DNA of 64,000 nt from the NCBI GenBank assembly GCA_030867875.1, contig JAOWCC010000237.1:8666713-8730712 (forward strand), given 5' to 3'. Of this stretch, positions 34,404 through 46,987 are shown piece by piece. Position 1 is the first letter of the stretch. Every line of letters begins with the position of its first letter. Position numbers and translations under genes: made by a program. This DNA comes from Actinernus sp. WN-2022 (Eukaryota; Cnidaria; Anthozoa; Actiniaria; Actinernidae). The notes beneath the pieces are model-generated. The model saw only the letters and a list, made by a program, of their open reading frames with translations, was not told the origin of the DNA and did not search any database.

Positions 34404-35230
34404 TTAGTCTGAAATAGGGTCATGTTTTGGAGACCAAGGCAGCACACCAGACTCAATATTCCTGCGATTACCTCCTGGTTTACTGGAGTACTTACCACCT
34501 CCGGACCCTACATACCAACCAATCCCTGAGCACACTTGATATTTATGCATCATCTGGACTTTTACCTTATTATCAGGTTGGGCCATTTCCTCACTATACT
34601 TGTGATGGATGTGTTTTTGGACAGCACTCTTCAGATAACCCAAGACAGCAATGTAGTCAACAATGATTCGTTCCCCCAAGACAGTGTAATTATCTCGGTT
34701 GTTGAGATTATCTATTGCCTGTGGTAGGACTGAACCATTAGGTAGATCAAACAACCCACAGATAGGCTCTTAATTTGCAAGGTGCTTTTTACACAGTTGT
34801 GATTTGTCCAGTGATAATCCTTGTTTTGGTTATCACAGGTCTTATCTTTCACTTCTTGCCTCGAATCAAAGTTATCCATGACAAACTGGATCTCATTACC
34901 AGCAGATGCAGTTGTTGGATGAGTTGATTCACATGGTATGGCTGCTGAAGCTACATGTGAGGTTGATTGACATGGTACGGCTGCTGAAGCTAAGGTTGAT
35001 TGACATGGTACGGCTGCTGAAACTAAGATTTACTTCATGTGGTAAGGATGCTTTACTGTGTTCAACCAGCATCTGCTGAAATTTTTCTCTTTAAATAAAG
35101 CTCTTTCCTTAAGTGCTTGGAAACTTTAGCTCTCTCATGTAGTACTTCCTCGTCAACCTTCTTTCCATATTCATCTAGCTTTCTCAGCAATGTTGAATTG
35201 GAAACCGATAACTTCATTGCACAAAGCCTT
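34404..35230 (-). pseudogene. Transposon-like coding remnant, possibly DUF6589-related
   Basis: The minus strand reads LDEYGKKVDEEVLHERAKV (near 35150), a VDNFDSRQEV-like segment (near 34870) and then 34754-34500 with LGERIIVDYIAVLGYLKSAV and QKHIHHKYSEEMAQ. The last two resemble the central part of DUF6589 proteins found in cnidarian transposon-like genes. A GGTAAGTAC donor-like site near 34490 may end the exon. The family assignment is from memory of the motif and is weak. A 24-bp tandem (GGTTGATTGACATGGTACGGCTGC) at about 34915-35025 lies upstream. Confidence 0.35.
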
Positions 35231-36219
35231 GTATAGAGAGCCTACAGACACGAAGAAATTTACTTGTTAGAATTTGTAATACTTTTAAGAGATGACAATC
35301 ATTTTTACAGACCAGGGGGGATCTGGTATATCCATGGTTGTCAATATTTTTTAATGAATTGAATGTTTCATTACACTGTACATTGCCGGTTACTTTCTCC
35401 TTTATAATATCAATCAACAGACAATTAAACTTTTGCTTGACTAAGCCTTTCTACAGATGCCTACTTTCCTATGTTGACCTGCTACTCAAAAAAACGTTTT
35501 GAAAGCTCTAGCTCAAAAGGGAATTCCTGGTGGATGTACATTAATTTGTATGGAGGTCTCACCCTGGAACATTGAAAAAAAATTGATACTCAACAATCCC
35601 ATTTTCCAATACAGGTATTTTGCTACACAGTTTTACTTCTAAAGTGAGTTACAGGAGTACCCATGACACCCAATCAGCTCACTCGTGGCAGCTGTTAGGG
35701 GATTTTTCAAATGAGAAGTAAAAATAACCATACATTATTTACAGAGTTTAAAAGGTAATTTATATCATTTTAAATATTTCCCAAAAGGTTTGCAAAAAAG
35801 CCTTGTAATAAAACATTTGCCAATTAAGATTAAATAAACAATGTTACACCTAAAAGGTACCAATAGATAACTAGCAAGATCATTTTTGTTTTCCTGAGGC
35901 ACTGTTCATTATTTAGGGCTTGGGGGGGGGGGGGGGGGTACAATAAAAATAGTGTATTTCTTGTTGTTTTCATAGTAAAAATACCAATGTTGGGCATTAT
36001 TGAGGGGGGAATATATGTTTCTATATTGTAGATGGAGGGGGAAATGTTAAAGTGCTTGGGTTGATAACTACATTTAAACACCCTTTGCATAAATAACGAA
36101 CAGTTTAATTTTCGAGTGCTACTCCAAAATTATGTTTTATTTGTTGGAGTTGTAAACTACATTGATCTACATGTAGAAAGTGTTTGCTGCTAGCAAAGGA
36201 GCCCTTACTTCAGGCTAAG
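35231..36219. other. No supported gene; poly-G tract
   Basis: A run of about 20 G lies at 35920-35938, followed by G-rich, TATA-rich sequence resembling the stretch near 57130-57720 on the other strand. No coding motif is recognised. Confidence 0.4.
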
Positions 36220-36329
36220 TGTAAAGAACCCGTATATTGTATGTAGGAGCGATGTTTTTATTCTGATTATAATGGTAGCAATCTATAACATCACGTACAC
36301 GTAACCTGATAAGCTGGTATTACGTTACA
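36220..36329 (-). mobile_element. Putative short 3' LTR of a second Gypsy element
   Basis: On the minus strand the block starts TGTAACG and ends TTTACA. It is directly preceded by a purine-rich polypurine-tract-like run (AGGAGGGAGGA, 36330-36341). The position downstream of the integrase tail on the same strand fits a 3' LTR. At 110 bp it is short, and the partner LTR is outside or lost. Confidence 0.45.
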
Positions 36330-36506
36330 TCCTCCCTCCTATAGAGACCTAGCATTTCAACCTAATGTTCACTGTTCACTTATCAATAATTACTAAATAG
36401 TCCTGTCCATTACTGTCTATACAATAGGGGTCATTGTATTGTATAGCGTGTTAGTTTACTCGTCTAGTCCATGCTTAGTTATAGTTGTGGTAGCATCACA
36501 GGTTGG

Positions 36507-37000
36507 CTATGGCATGTAGTCTTTCAAGTATGCTGGCTCTTTCAAGGATCTCTGCGACCTTCTGATAGGTTCAGCTGGAGGTGCTTGTTCAGCAGGTGTT
36601 TCCATGGAGCATTCTGGGTTGTGTGCTTTAGACTCAGCACACTTGTCTCCTATCAATGGTTGAGCTGTCAGTTTTTCATCACTGCTTGAATTGGGGCACA
36701 TGGACATAGCTGCAGGGGTCTTCCTCAAATCCACTCTGTTTCTTCGGTAGGTACCACTGTCAGACTCGAGCTCGTAGGATCGCTCTTGAAGCCGCTTAGT
36801 AATTGCAGCTTTCTTCCAATCCTTCTTGCCGATTACGAAGGGTCTCAATTCGCACAGTATTGCCTTCGTCTATAGCCTCCATATCTCTTGCATGCCTGTC
36901 GTAGTAGTGGGCTTGCTTTGTTTGTGCATTCCTTGTAGCAGTCTTGACCTGTTGAGTGTTAATGCTGAGTAGTGACCTTTTGAATTCCTTCTTTGTTGGA
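36507..37000 (-). pseudogene. Ty3/Gypsy integrase C-terminal tail
   Basis: The minus strand reads a block like YYDRHAREMEAIDEGNTVRI (36850-36930, with a frame change) and then FVIGKKDWKKAAITKRLQER followed by SYELESDSGTYRRNRVDLRK. This is the terminal basic region typical of animal Gypsy integrases, ending with RRSQRSLKEPAYLKDY. Everything upstream of the tail is missing or unrecognisable. Confidence 0.7.
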
Positions 37001-37309
37001 TCGGCCTAGGAGCTTTATCTGCGTGGAACTGGCTTCAGAATTGCGACAGAGGTTCACACACTCTGACAGGGTCAACTTGGTTCACATATTTTCTACCTCA
37101 AGGGTCATGAAAACAAAGCCTCGCAGCTAACACAATGTCGCATGACAAATCATGGCGGATTTTGCGGGAGATCTTAACATTTGCATAAATTAACATTTTA
37201 AGTTAAAGTGACGTCATTGGACGGCATTAGCGTCCATTGAATTCAGACGTCTCTCTCGGGGAATGGACCCTGAAACTAGCTGAGGAGGCGGCTGTATTTC
37301 AGGCTATCA

Positions 37310-37983
37310 TCTGTCAATGGTAAAACTGTTGACAGTTTGGGTCAGGTATTGTTAAAGTCCAACCACACAGCTAAGGCATGTTTTACGACAGAATAACTTA
37401 GCTAGAGAGTCTTTCTACTGGATTGAGAGACCTTAAAAAATGTCTGCCAATATGGGGAAAACTGAAGAAACCCTCATTGAGCTTGATAACCATGTAACAA
37501 GAACAATTCTGCCGGTAGAGTTTTACAAAACTTAGTTAAGCAGATGTTTTTAGTGTATATCCGAATGCTGTGCTCGTTTTTTGGATGAAGAAATAAACTA
37601 AAGGGGACCTCTTCAGCTACGTTTTCCCGAGATTTAGTTTGAGTCTTGTCATCTGACTATATCGTATATTTAGTTCAGTTTAGGTGTTCTAGTGGAAATC
37701 GTGAGCGAATTAAGTTGCAAGACAAATTGCAAAACATACGATAAATAGTACTCGGCGTTAACAGAGCGGACATGGAAATGTTTGTGCCGTGTCTAGTGTG
37801 CGAAAACTTCAAACAGTTCCGTCGAGCTAAACTTGCCAGTTAAACTACTTCGGTCCGAGGGGTAGTTTGAGACTTGTCATCTAACTATATCGTATATTTA
37901 GTTTAGTTACAGTAGGTGTTCTAGTGGAAATTCTGAGCGAATTAAGTTGGAAGACACATTGCGAAACATAAGATAAATAGTAG
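37310..37983. repeat. Copies of a ~540-bp repeat unit, the last one interrupted
   Basis: The block from GGGGAAAACTGAAGAAACCC (37454) to ACTACTTCGG (37852) matches 63464-63870 closely in the same orientation. Its start (CTGTCAATGGTAAAACTGTT) matches 61712. A second copy begins near 37865 (GACTTGTCATCTAACTATAT) and breaks off at ATAAATAG (37976-37983), where the Harbinger end begins. Confidence 0.75.
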
Positions 37984-38309
37984 GGACCTTTAGCACCGAC
38001 GGTTTTTGCGACGGCGACGATGGCCGGAAGTCAGATTTACTTCCGGTAGACGTCTCAGATGTTGGCGGGCAGCCGTCGTAGCTCGGCGCGGATGTGAGAG
38101 AAGGGAGTTTGGCGTTGTCGAGAAAACGTGAGTTCATTTTCCTCTTTTTACATATTCAAACTGAAAAAAGAATAACATAATAACATCCCAAAAGTTCATG
38201 TAGGATCTGAATAACATAGATATCGATTTTAATTGGGTTGACATACAAAGAAATGTTAAAATTATTTGTTTTAATTTCCAGCTGTGCTGAAAGTGAAGCT
38301 CGAAAAATA

Positions 38310-39678
38310 ATGGCTGCAAACGCAAGTGAAGGAAAAACCGCCAAGTAAGAAAGCATTCATTCATTTTTAGTACAATAACATGAATCACTAGTTTTATGAT
38401 AGCCAGATGAAGGTCAGTTCTTATATCTAGTATCATTGCAGCAGCTATAAGCCCTAGAATTCAGAATTTCATTCATGCTTCGACATTATAAATCCAGTGA
38501 AAATAGCTACCAGTCAGCATGCTCTAAACCGTTCAAACTCTCAATTTAATAACTTATTACATGCAGAATTTGCTACATATGTAAGTTAAGCTTCATAACA
38601 TAGGCTTTAAAAATCTATTGTATAGTCTTTAGGATTTGTTGGGCTTTTTTAAGGTTGTTTTTTTCAGCTAGTTGGAAAGCTCTCTTCAATGAATTCAGTC
38701 AGTAAAAATAACTTACATTCGGAATTGTAGCTGAAAGCCTCGTCAGTGGAATTCCTAACCCTTTGCAAACAAAATAAATGAAACTATATATATCTAACTA
38801 GTCTTATAAATAGTATCATTTCAATGGGTAAAGTAGTATCTTTTATGCATGGCATAAAAATAGTTTGATTGGGATAACACATTCTGTTAACTTAAGACAA
38901 TTAATTTCGCACAAGATCGAAAGCTGAAGCCCATGCAATCACTAATCAGGTATAGATTTATTTATTTTCAACTCATTTTTGTTTTTATTTTTTGCTTCGC
39001 AGGGCAATGGAGCGGTCTGGACAGCATGATGTGTTCATGCTGCGGGAAATGCTGATAAGCGACATATTTACACATAAGAAAGGAAGCGTTGGCCGGGGCG
39101 ATCCTTGGGACGGAATCACTGAGAAGCTCAATAAAATAAATACACCGCAATTTCGCATCAAAGATAAGAGGGGAGTGAGAGAGCGCTGGGTGCTACTCAG
39201 GCGTAAATTCAAGGCGAAAATTAGGGAAGAACAATCGGCTAGCGGGATTGAAGTTGACGATATGTCAGAAAAGGGGGTTTTGATCGAAGAGTGTATAGAG
39301 AAAGAAGAGAGCTTTGCCGCTATAAAAGAGGCTACCTCAAGCCAACAGAAATAGGATAGGGAAACAGCTGAAGATATCAGAAAGAAAGCAATGGAGAGAA
39401 TGGGGCAAACATAGAAAAGAAACCTGTCAGGTGATAGCAATGAAGATGCCGAGCCACGTAAATCAACCGGCAAGAAGAGGTGCACCCAGCCTTTGATTGA
39501 TTTTTTAACTGAAAAGGCCAGCGCTGACCGTGAGCTGCGGCAAGCGGAGTTGGACTTAAGAAAGCAAGAGCAAGAGCACCAGCAGAATATGATGAAATCG
39601 ATGCTCGAGCAGCAACAACAACAGCAGAAAATGAACACGGCCTTTTTATCCGTTGTAAATAAACAACTTGAGAAGTAA
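38310..39678 (+). pseudogene. Myb/SANT-like DNA-binding protein of the Harbinger element
   Basis: Two exons, 38310-38344 (MAANASEGKTA) and 39003-39678, join in phase by GTAAGA...CGCAG. The product has a Myb/SANT-like helix bundle (DVFMLREMLISDIFTHKKGS, DPWDGITEKLN, GVRERWVLLRRKFKAKIREE) and a Gln-rich coiled-coil C-terminus ending VVNKQLEK. Harbinger elements encode such a protein to bring the transposase to DNA and into the nucleus. The frame contains two in-frame TAG codons at 39352 and 39412, and is otherwise open to TAA at 39676. Both could derive from CAG by one C-to-T change, which suggests recent inactivation by point mutation. Confidence 0.75.
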
Positions 39679-40420
39679 GCCGGAACAAAACTCTAACTCA
39701 CGTTTTTCAGTATTTACACTGACAGTGTTTATAGACTATAGACTCCAGACTTCTATACATTTGTAAACTTAGATTTACAGTTCGTTTGCCTTCTCTTATT
39801 ACATGTATTAAATTATAACTTAATTTAGTTGAATATTTATAATTGTACACTGTTGCATGCAAACATCATGGTACCCGAATATCACTATTTGTTCTTGCTA
39901 CAAGTACAAGTTTTAAAAGTCCGTTTTTCACATAATCACTGGAAGTATTCTTCTAGGGTTGGAGGCTCTAGTTCAAAGAAATGAGATGTCTGACTTCGAT
40001 AAAGGCAAGTTAATGAATTGCGAAGCAATGCACAAACAACATGCATCTTTCCAATGCTACTGAGTTCGATATTCAATTTTTTTTTTTAATTCTAGAAATT
40101 TGAAGGAGGTGAAAATATCCCCAAATAGCCATTGCACCGAGATTCTAACGGCACTCATTGCAGCATTAAAGACCTCCATCTCTGGTGTAATCAGGCCATG
40201 GCGAAATGGAGCCTGCAGATGAATCCTGAGAGGGTAAGCCGGATAGGTACACATGGGCTGGCCTGTAGGGGAAAACGCTAGTAGCTGAAGGTCATTTAGA
40301 AGCCCTGAGTCAGCCAACATTCCTGCATCGTGTTTACGACCCTCTGAAATCCAAAATTCAAAATCAGTTCATTCCAGCTAATTATTTTACTAGCCACTAT
40401 ATATATTTATATATATACCC

Positions 40421-42884
40421 GATCAAAACAAAAGATGACACTCCAGAATATATATATATATATCCCCATGTGTGTGTTTGTTTTGCCTGGGAAGGCAATA
40501 GCATAGGGAGCGGTAAGAGTACAATGCGCAAACAATCGCTTCGTGTAGTGCCTAAATGCCTAACAATTTTTTTTAGCACAAATGTTCGAAATAAAGGAAA
40601 GTTTAAGTTTTTATAGTGAAGCATTTATTTTCATTGTTCGGTTTTCTCTTCGGGTTTAAACACATATGGGCAAAAATCAGATAATACAGTTGAACCACGC
40701 GCGTAACTGCCGTGGTTGCGAAATGTTTAGTTCCCAGGCTATTTGTCTTGTTGCGGCCCTATAAAAGGTAGGGGTTTAGTTATAATTTTGGCTTTCAAAA
40801 TATATTTAAAATTCAAACAAGTGTTGTTCCCCTTACTTTCCTGAGACGTTTCTTGTTTATTGTAGTAAATTCTGCATGAGATATTTTTTTTTGAAAATAT
40901 TAATCACAATACAACAATGGTAGAATGTACTTTCGTTTCTTAATATATTCAATTAAGGGATTTAGTCACCTAATCGGAACGCTTGAAAACTCTCAATAGG
41001 CCATTTTGACGATGTTGCGCACGCATTGAAAACAAAAGCATGTGGCCAGCCAAAAACCAGAATGTGGCCCGCCAAAACTCAATGTTGCATAACAATCTTT
41101 TGTTTTCTTGATTGCTTGTATATTGTTCTCAATGCGCGCGCAACGTCGTCAAAATGGCCTATACTCCGTATTAATTACAAACAATCTTGCCTCTTATATT
41201 CGTTATATTAAGAAATCACTAAAGAAAACTGCTCAGAATCGGAGATAAATATTAATTAATATTGATAGGCCTGTGAAACAAAAATATTTTGCTTACTTCA
41301 ATCTTTAAAAACAAAAGCTTGTGTTTGCTTTCGTAGCATAATCAAACGTAAACAAAAAGCGGCCGCGATTCTGGTCAGGTGAAGAAATAATCGCTTCCGA
41401 AAGAATGAAAAATCCGCGCGTTTATCGGCCAAGAGACACTAGAAGCCGTCTATAACAGTTTCCTCGGTAAAGCACGCGGCATTTATTTTTAGTTAACGTT
41501 TTTATAGCGGAATTTGTGTTACCTATCTGATCACTTTGTTCACTGGAAACCCTGACCGAAGTTACGTTGCAATATTATATCCTATTTAGCTACTTAATCA
41601 AACAATTACGTAGTTTTGCTTGAATTCTAGCGCGTACATTTAATTTTGCTCAGACCGGTGAGCGATGATCAATTTCTACATATACCGTTCACTTCAGCCT
41701 CTGGTTCTACAATTCAGTACTTTTTAAAAGAGAATCCAACTCTATGTTCTGATGTGAAAGAAATCATGTTGCTTTTGTAACAGTGGTGCCGCCGGAAACC
41801 CTCTCGGATATAAGACACGAAGAAATCAGAACACATTTTTCGAGAAAAAAAATCAAAAATTAATATCTCGATAACGTTCTACCCAACCGATTTCGTTACT
41901 TTAAAAAAAAAAAAAATTAGCAAAGTAAGGAGAAGAACACTGATTTTATTTAGATCTAAGTTTTTAAATAATTTTGTTTTGTCGAAACCCCTATTTTCCC
42001 TTCTAGCTGATCACCACCGTGGCACAGCAGCAGACGAGGCACCACCGCCGGACTACTGATACAATGTGATACAAAACAAAATCCTTTACAATTTCATGGC
42101 TTTAGGTTTAGTATTTTGTTCTAATTTGATGAAAACTTTCAAATTGCTAATTCCACTCCTGTCTTCTTCGTAGCCGTTCAAAGGGTCGTCACGTAACGCT
42201 GGCGTTACTGAAGCGAAGGAAAAATTTCAACATGGCCGAAAAGAAATTGGTAGAAATTTCGATACAAAATCCTTAACCCATAAAAAAAACCTGCCCTGCT
42301 GAATACACTACTGTAGACATTTATTTTGATTATCAAACAGAATTATTTCAAAGTCTGCTCCTATTTTTGGGACCCATAAGATGAGCAATGTTTTTAATTT
42401 TTCATCCGCACGGTAATTCCTGCACTTGACCAGATAGGCGGCCGCGTTTTTCCTGTTTAGGTCGAATTATGTTATTGAAGCTAACGAAAATGGTTAATTA
42501 ATTTTAGTTACTATGGGTGTTTGATGCTTTTCAAGCGTTCCGAACAAGTGACTAAACCCCCTAATGATTTGGCATCGCAATATATTCTTTTCTAAAAACC
42601 ATTCTTAAGGCAAAGTTGGTACTTAGTTAAATTTGTTTTAAAGCCCCAAGAGAAGATTAAACAATGTGAAAAAATGCTGCGCTATAAGAACTTTAACTTT
42701 CCTTTATCTCTAATGTTTGTAAACTTCATACCCACTGGCGCTAAGACAGATTGTTAGGCATTTAGGCACTAAACGAAGCGATTGTTTGCGCATTGTACTC
42801 GTATTGATCCCTATGGTATTGCTTTCCCAGGTAACAACAAAGACATGAGGATATATATTCTGGAGTGTCATCTTTTTTTTGATC
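40421..42884. mobile_element. 2.5-kb imperfect inverted repeat in the Harbinger intron
   Basis: The left arm (GATCAAAACAAAAGATGACACT, then GCGCAAACAATCGCTTCGTG near 40527 and AAAGGAAAGTTTAAGTTTTTAT near 40597) pairs with the right arm (42600-42884) in reverse order. A further pair lies at 40960-40990 and 42525-42555 (TTAGTCACCTAATCGGAACG-like). The arms are therefore at least 550 bp long, with gaps. The interior up to 42.5 kb shows no gene. It could be a non-autonomous foldback element. Confidence 0.6.
40999..41159. mobile_element. 161-bp MITE with TA flanks
   Basis: GGCCATTTTGACGATGTTGC and its near-complement (GCAACGTCGTCAAAATGGCC) form the ends, with TA on both sides. It lies inside the left arm region of the larger inverted repeat. 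TA flanks and the GG start recall the MITE at 8216-8363, but the termini differ. Confidence 0.65.
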
Positions 42885-43832
42885 GTGTGTGCATTCGTTT
42901 ATCCTTCTGTTGCTTTTTTGCACATTGATCATTTCGGAAGCCATTTCACTGCAGCTACCAAAATAAGATATCGTTACTAAAACTAGTACTAGCCCTTGAT
43001 TTATCTGTGTTCTTGAGGTCCACGAATTTATCAGTTTATCTACTATCGAGTGTACATTCACCCTCATTATAAAATAAACATTGTTTTTTTGCTAATGACT
43101 TTGAAAAGTAGAAAGTAATTATTTTTAGCCCGGCTATTCTTTTCAACAAAAATATTTTGTTTCTTTATGTTTTCATTTTAAACAGATTGGACTAATTGTT
43201 CGTTATGCGTATACCATGTACCAGCTAAAGAAACTTTTCAGGTTTTTACTTACCTACTGGGCCAAAGACATTGGCAATGAGCCCATTTGGCAAAGCCAAC
43301 GACTGGAACTTCAGGGCGTGAACTCTTTTATGCCCATTGTAAACAATTCTTTGATCAGCTCCTGGCCGGGAGATTGGTCACACGGTCCCATCTATGAAAC
43401 TAAAACAGTTGTCTAGAAGCGAACCTTTCCTCGAGATAGAGTCGGCATAGCTCTGGAGAGCATGAGGATTCAGGATATCTTGGTTCCATTCTGTTATCAG
43501 GTGGCCATGGGTTTCGTAAATGTAATCCAAAGTATGGGTTTGTCATCAGGCTTAAAGTGCTACTATGACGAACATTTTGTATTTGCTTTTCGCTGTTTCT
43601 TATCGTAACTCGAAAATATAGGTCTTCGAATATACTTCTGGCCAAAAATTTGATCACAATATATTAATGCAACATAAATATAGACCTCTAAACACGTCAA
43701 ATTTACGTCCGCCATTACTCTGAACTCATTTAGTGAGCCGGCAATTTTTGTTTGAGAGAGCGGCATTCTCTGACGTCATCCAATCAACCCTGGCTAGCTG
43801 CAGTCAATTTTGATCTTACAACGCACTGCAAA

Positions 43833-45645
43833 ATGGCTTCGTGTTTGGATTCTTCCTCCAGCTCTTCTTCTTCTGAAAATGACCAGGAAACCCTCTCAGA
43901 TTCTTCTGAACTTGGTAATGAAGTGTATCTTCCATATGACGAAGATCTCGAGCCTCTGGCAACGGAGCAAGAGGCCGCCGATAATGTTGCTGAAGTTGCC
44001 CGCGAAGAACAGGAGGAAGCAGAGTATCGGAGGAGATTTACTGGGGAAACTAGTCTTAACGTTTGGTATGTAACAATCATTTGACTATATGTTACTTGCC
44101 AAGAGTGCCAACATGTTTTCGATAGTTTTGTGTATTTCTTTACCTAAGGCCCAGCTTTCTAAGTACGAGTTTCAGTGTTTGGCTAGCTACAGCATCTCAC
44201 ACCTAACATGCAGATATTAATAAACTTACTTAGACTTGAGCTCGAGTCGTGTAAAAACGTAAGACCCATCCGCCGCAGACAAAGATCCAAGTCAGCCCTG
44301 AGTTCTGAGTTGAGCACGAGCTATTTATCCGCTACCTGGTTGTAGCCGTCAACGACAATACTACAATTGAATCAGTTACAAACACAAAATTACTTGGAAT
44401 CTATCTCGATACTAGCCTTTCTTGGGACACCCAAATCGAGTACGTTAAGGGCAAGATCTCCAAGAGACTCGGCCTCCTCAGAAGAATAAAACAGTTTCTA
44501 ACACCAAAAGCAAGAATATTATACTACAGCACACTCGTCCAGCCCATCATGGACTATGGATCAACAATTTGGGGAACAACGTCTCAAGCGAATTGTGAAG
44601 TTATGGTCCGCCTACAGAAAAGAGCAGCTCGGATAATTTTAGATGCCCCATGGGATACCCCTTCTTCAACGCTTTTTACGGACTTGAACATAATTCCTTT
44701 CCCTGAACGAGTAAAACGCCTCAAACTAATGCTGTTGTATAGGACCCTCAATGGTAAAACGCCTGAATACGTCCGAAATAAATTCAAATTGCTGAAAGAC
44801 ACACACTCGGTTAACACAAGGAACGCTGCCCACAACTTTATGCTTCCAAAGGTTAAGCAAACCTTTGGCAAGAAAACTTTCAGTTTTAGCGCTGCTTCTC
44901 TATGGAACAAACTACCAACTGAACTAAAACAAGCAGCCTCAAGAGATTCATTCTCCTTCAAGTTGAACGCATACTATGCAGGTTAACCTCACTGCTTCCA
45001 ATGATTATTGTAATTCGAAACTGTCTTTATTAGTGCTTAGTTGTTACTGTTATTAATCATCTATTTTATTTATTTTATTTATGTTGAGGGCCACGTGTAT
45101 ATTATCTGTACGATATTAAGTGCTACCCTCGATAAATAAAGCAATATTATTATTATTATTATTATTATTCTCGATCCAAAATGAGCTTGCGGGAAACGGT
45201 GATAAATGTAAGTTGTAACTATGACTTTTAGCAGAATTTTCAAAGTGAATTGTTCATTAGTCTTACATAATGAGTAATGGTTACCTACCTGTACCATTAA
45301 TGTGAGTGAATATCAGATTGTGAAAAAGCGGTAAACTATCTTTTTAAGTTTTCTCAAATAATTGATTCCCTCATAGTCTTGGACTCTGCTTTTGCCTTGA
45401 CTGTATTCTTACATATGATAATAATATGTATAATTTTTCATGCTAGGTGCAAATGCTCCAACTGTTCAACCGAGCTTGTTACCAAACCTGAAGAGTGTAT
45501 CTGATTGATAGATGTAGTGAGACTATGGAGGCACTAGACAAAGAGAATGAATGTATAACGTTGCACCCAGGATTCAGGGATGTTTGCCTCAATATATGGG
45601 TGCTTGAGATCGCTGCCTTAGGGCTAAAAACTCCTGATGCATGTA
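43833..45645 (+). pseudogene. P2X7-ballast-like (P2X7 C-terminal zinc domain) gene, candidate Kolobok cargo
   Basis: Exon 1 (43833-44065) starts MASCLDSSSSSSSS and continues YLPYDEDLEPLATEQEA and RRRFTGETSLNVW. Exon 2 (from 45447 after TGCTAG) joins in phase and reads CKCSNCSTELVTKPEEC, then after a one-base frame change RCSETMEALDKENECITLHP with GFRDVCLNIWVLEIAAL. These are the Cys-rich motifs of the P2X7 C-terminal ballast domain, which binds zinc in the mammalian receptor and occurs alone in many cnidarian proteins annotated 'P2X purinoceptor 7-like'. There are no channel transmembrane segments, so this is not a P2X receptor. The downstream exons are not found and the frameshift suggests decay. 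A LINE tail lies in the intron. The gene starts 277 bp inside the left terminus of the Kolobok element. Confidence 0.7.
44290..45169 (+). mobile_element. 5'-truncated LINE with an (ATT)n tail
   Basis: The plus strand reads TKLLGIYLDTSLSWDTQIEY (44380), ILYYSTLVQPIMDYGSTIWG and ends FKLNAYYAG at 44986: the C-terminal part of a CR1/L2-like LINE protein. The 3' end is AATAAAGCAATATT followed by seven ATT repeats (45147-45169). It lies in the intron of the P2X7-ballast-like gene, in the same direction. The 438-nt C-terminal frame is uninterrupted, so the insertion is fairly recent. Confidence 0.8.
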
Positions 45646-46792
45646 TGTTTGTATCTTTTAGGGCTATTTAATACATTATTTAGGCTAATATTCATATACT
45701 TTTAGGGTTAATTTAGAAAATTCTTGCCAATAGGCCATTCGCAGCTAACAGTCACGTGCTTATATAATATTTCGTTAACAAATGAATTGATGCTGGAGAG
45801 CAAGCTATCTTTAAAAATGCAGTTTTAGAAAGATTGGCAATCGATTGGAGGTGAAAAATTGCATTTACAAACAGGTTTTACTAAAAGCAACACCGATCTC
45901 CCCCCGGTCTCTACCACGTTCATAGCCGAGTCCCCTCTCCCCGGTGGGACCCTTGAAGACTCCTCTGCTGTTCATTTAGTAGACACTTGAGGACAGTTAT
46001 GCACTTGTATAACTTTAGGGGGTACCTATTGAAATAGTAATGAATCTTGCACTTCTTGAATACCACAATAGACACTGAAATAATAATAATTAGAATAACC
46101 ACAGTAGATGAAGTTTAGAAAAATAACTTTATCAGAAGAAGCCTTTGAAACAATGAGTAGATAGATGCCTATGGCCATATGGCCTTTCTTGATCTATTCC
46201 TCACTTTTTTTCTCAATTTTCTTTCACTTATTTATTTTTTAGACTGTATGCAATTTGTTGTAAAAGTAGTCTCATTATAAGCTAGAATAACAGTAACACT
46301 ACATGTACATACAATATAATGCTTTTCATTTTCATAAAATTCACAAGTACTTCACACTTGTGCCTTGAACTTTCCACACATAAATTAATTAATATAGCTG
46401 TATTAATAAATATATTTGAATATTAACACATCCAAAAGGTACTTCTTCCACTAAAAATATAAGAGTGCACATGCCTAACTCTGGTTAACAGAAATATGGT
46501 TACCAAGCATGAAAATTTAATCTAGTCTACTGTATGTAAGAGTTAAATACCAAGAACCGAGGCATTTAACTGACTTATTTTATTGTTATTCAATAACCTA
46601 ACATTGCAGTAAATTTCACTATAAAGACCTGATTAGGTATTCAAGAGCCTTTGTATAGCTCGTTAGATATTCAAAGTCTATACGTCATTTAAAGACCTCC
46701 ATGATGAAAATCCCTTGAATATCTAATGAGCAATATATTGAAATTAGTGAAATAAAGGTTATCGAATAAAAATAGAAAATGAAATAAATAAA
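45646..46792. other. No supported gene; small hairpins
   Basis: A short inverted pair GCTCGTTAGATATTCAA (46659) and TTGAATATCTAATGAGC (46714) is seen. I looked for further exons of the P2X7-ballast-like gene and found none. Confidence 0.4.
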
Positions 46793-46983
46793 TTTAATAT
46801 ATAATTTTCGATGAAATACCAGTGTATATTTATTTCTAAAAAGTGATATCTTCACGTGAAGATATAAATGATATCTTCATACGTGAAGATATCACTTTTG
46901 AAAATATGACTTGCTTTCAAAGATTTCTAGCCTTTTTGGGAAGAGATTGAAACTGGTTATTCATCGAAAATTTTATATTAAAC
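46793..46983. mobile_element. Foldback element with an inner palindrome
   Basis: The ends TTTAATATATAATTTTCGATG and the complement ending at 46983 pair. An inner hairpin at 46843-46900 (GTGATATCTTCACGTGAAGA and its complement) is nearly perfect. It is directly followed by another palindrome. Confidence 0.65.
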
Positions 46984-46987
46984 AGAA

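Noticed and set aside
38985..39688. Long Ser/Cys-rich minus-strand frames over 39.0-39.7 kb
   Set aside because: They are antisense to the Myb-like exon, which has clear domain structure and matching splice sites.
43784..44080. Ser-rich minus-strand frame at 43.8-44.1 kb
   Set aside because: It is antisense to the first exon of the ballast-like gene and only mirrors its Ser/Glu codons.
43833..45645. A P2X ion-channel gene
   Set aside because: Only the C-terminal ballast-type Cys motifs are present; there are no transmembrane segments or extracellular channel domain.
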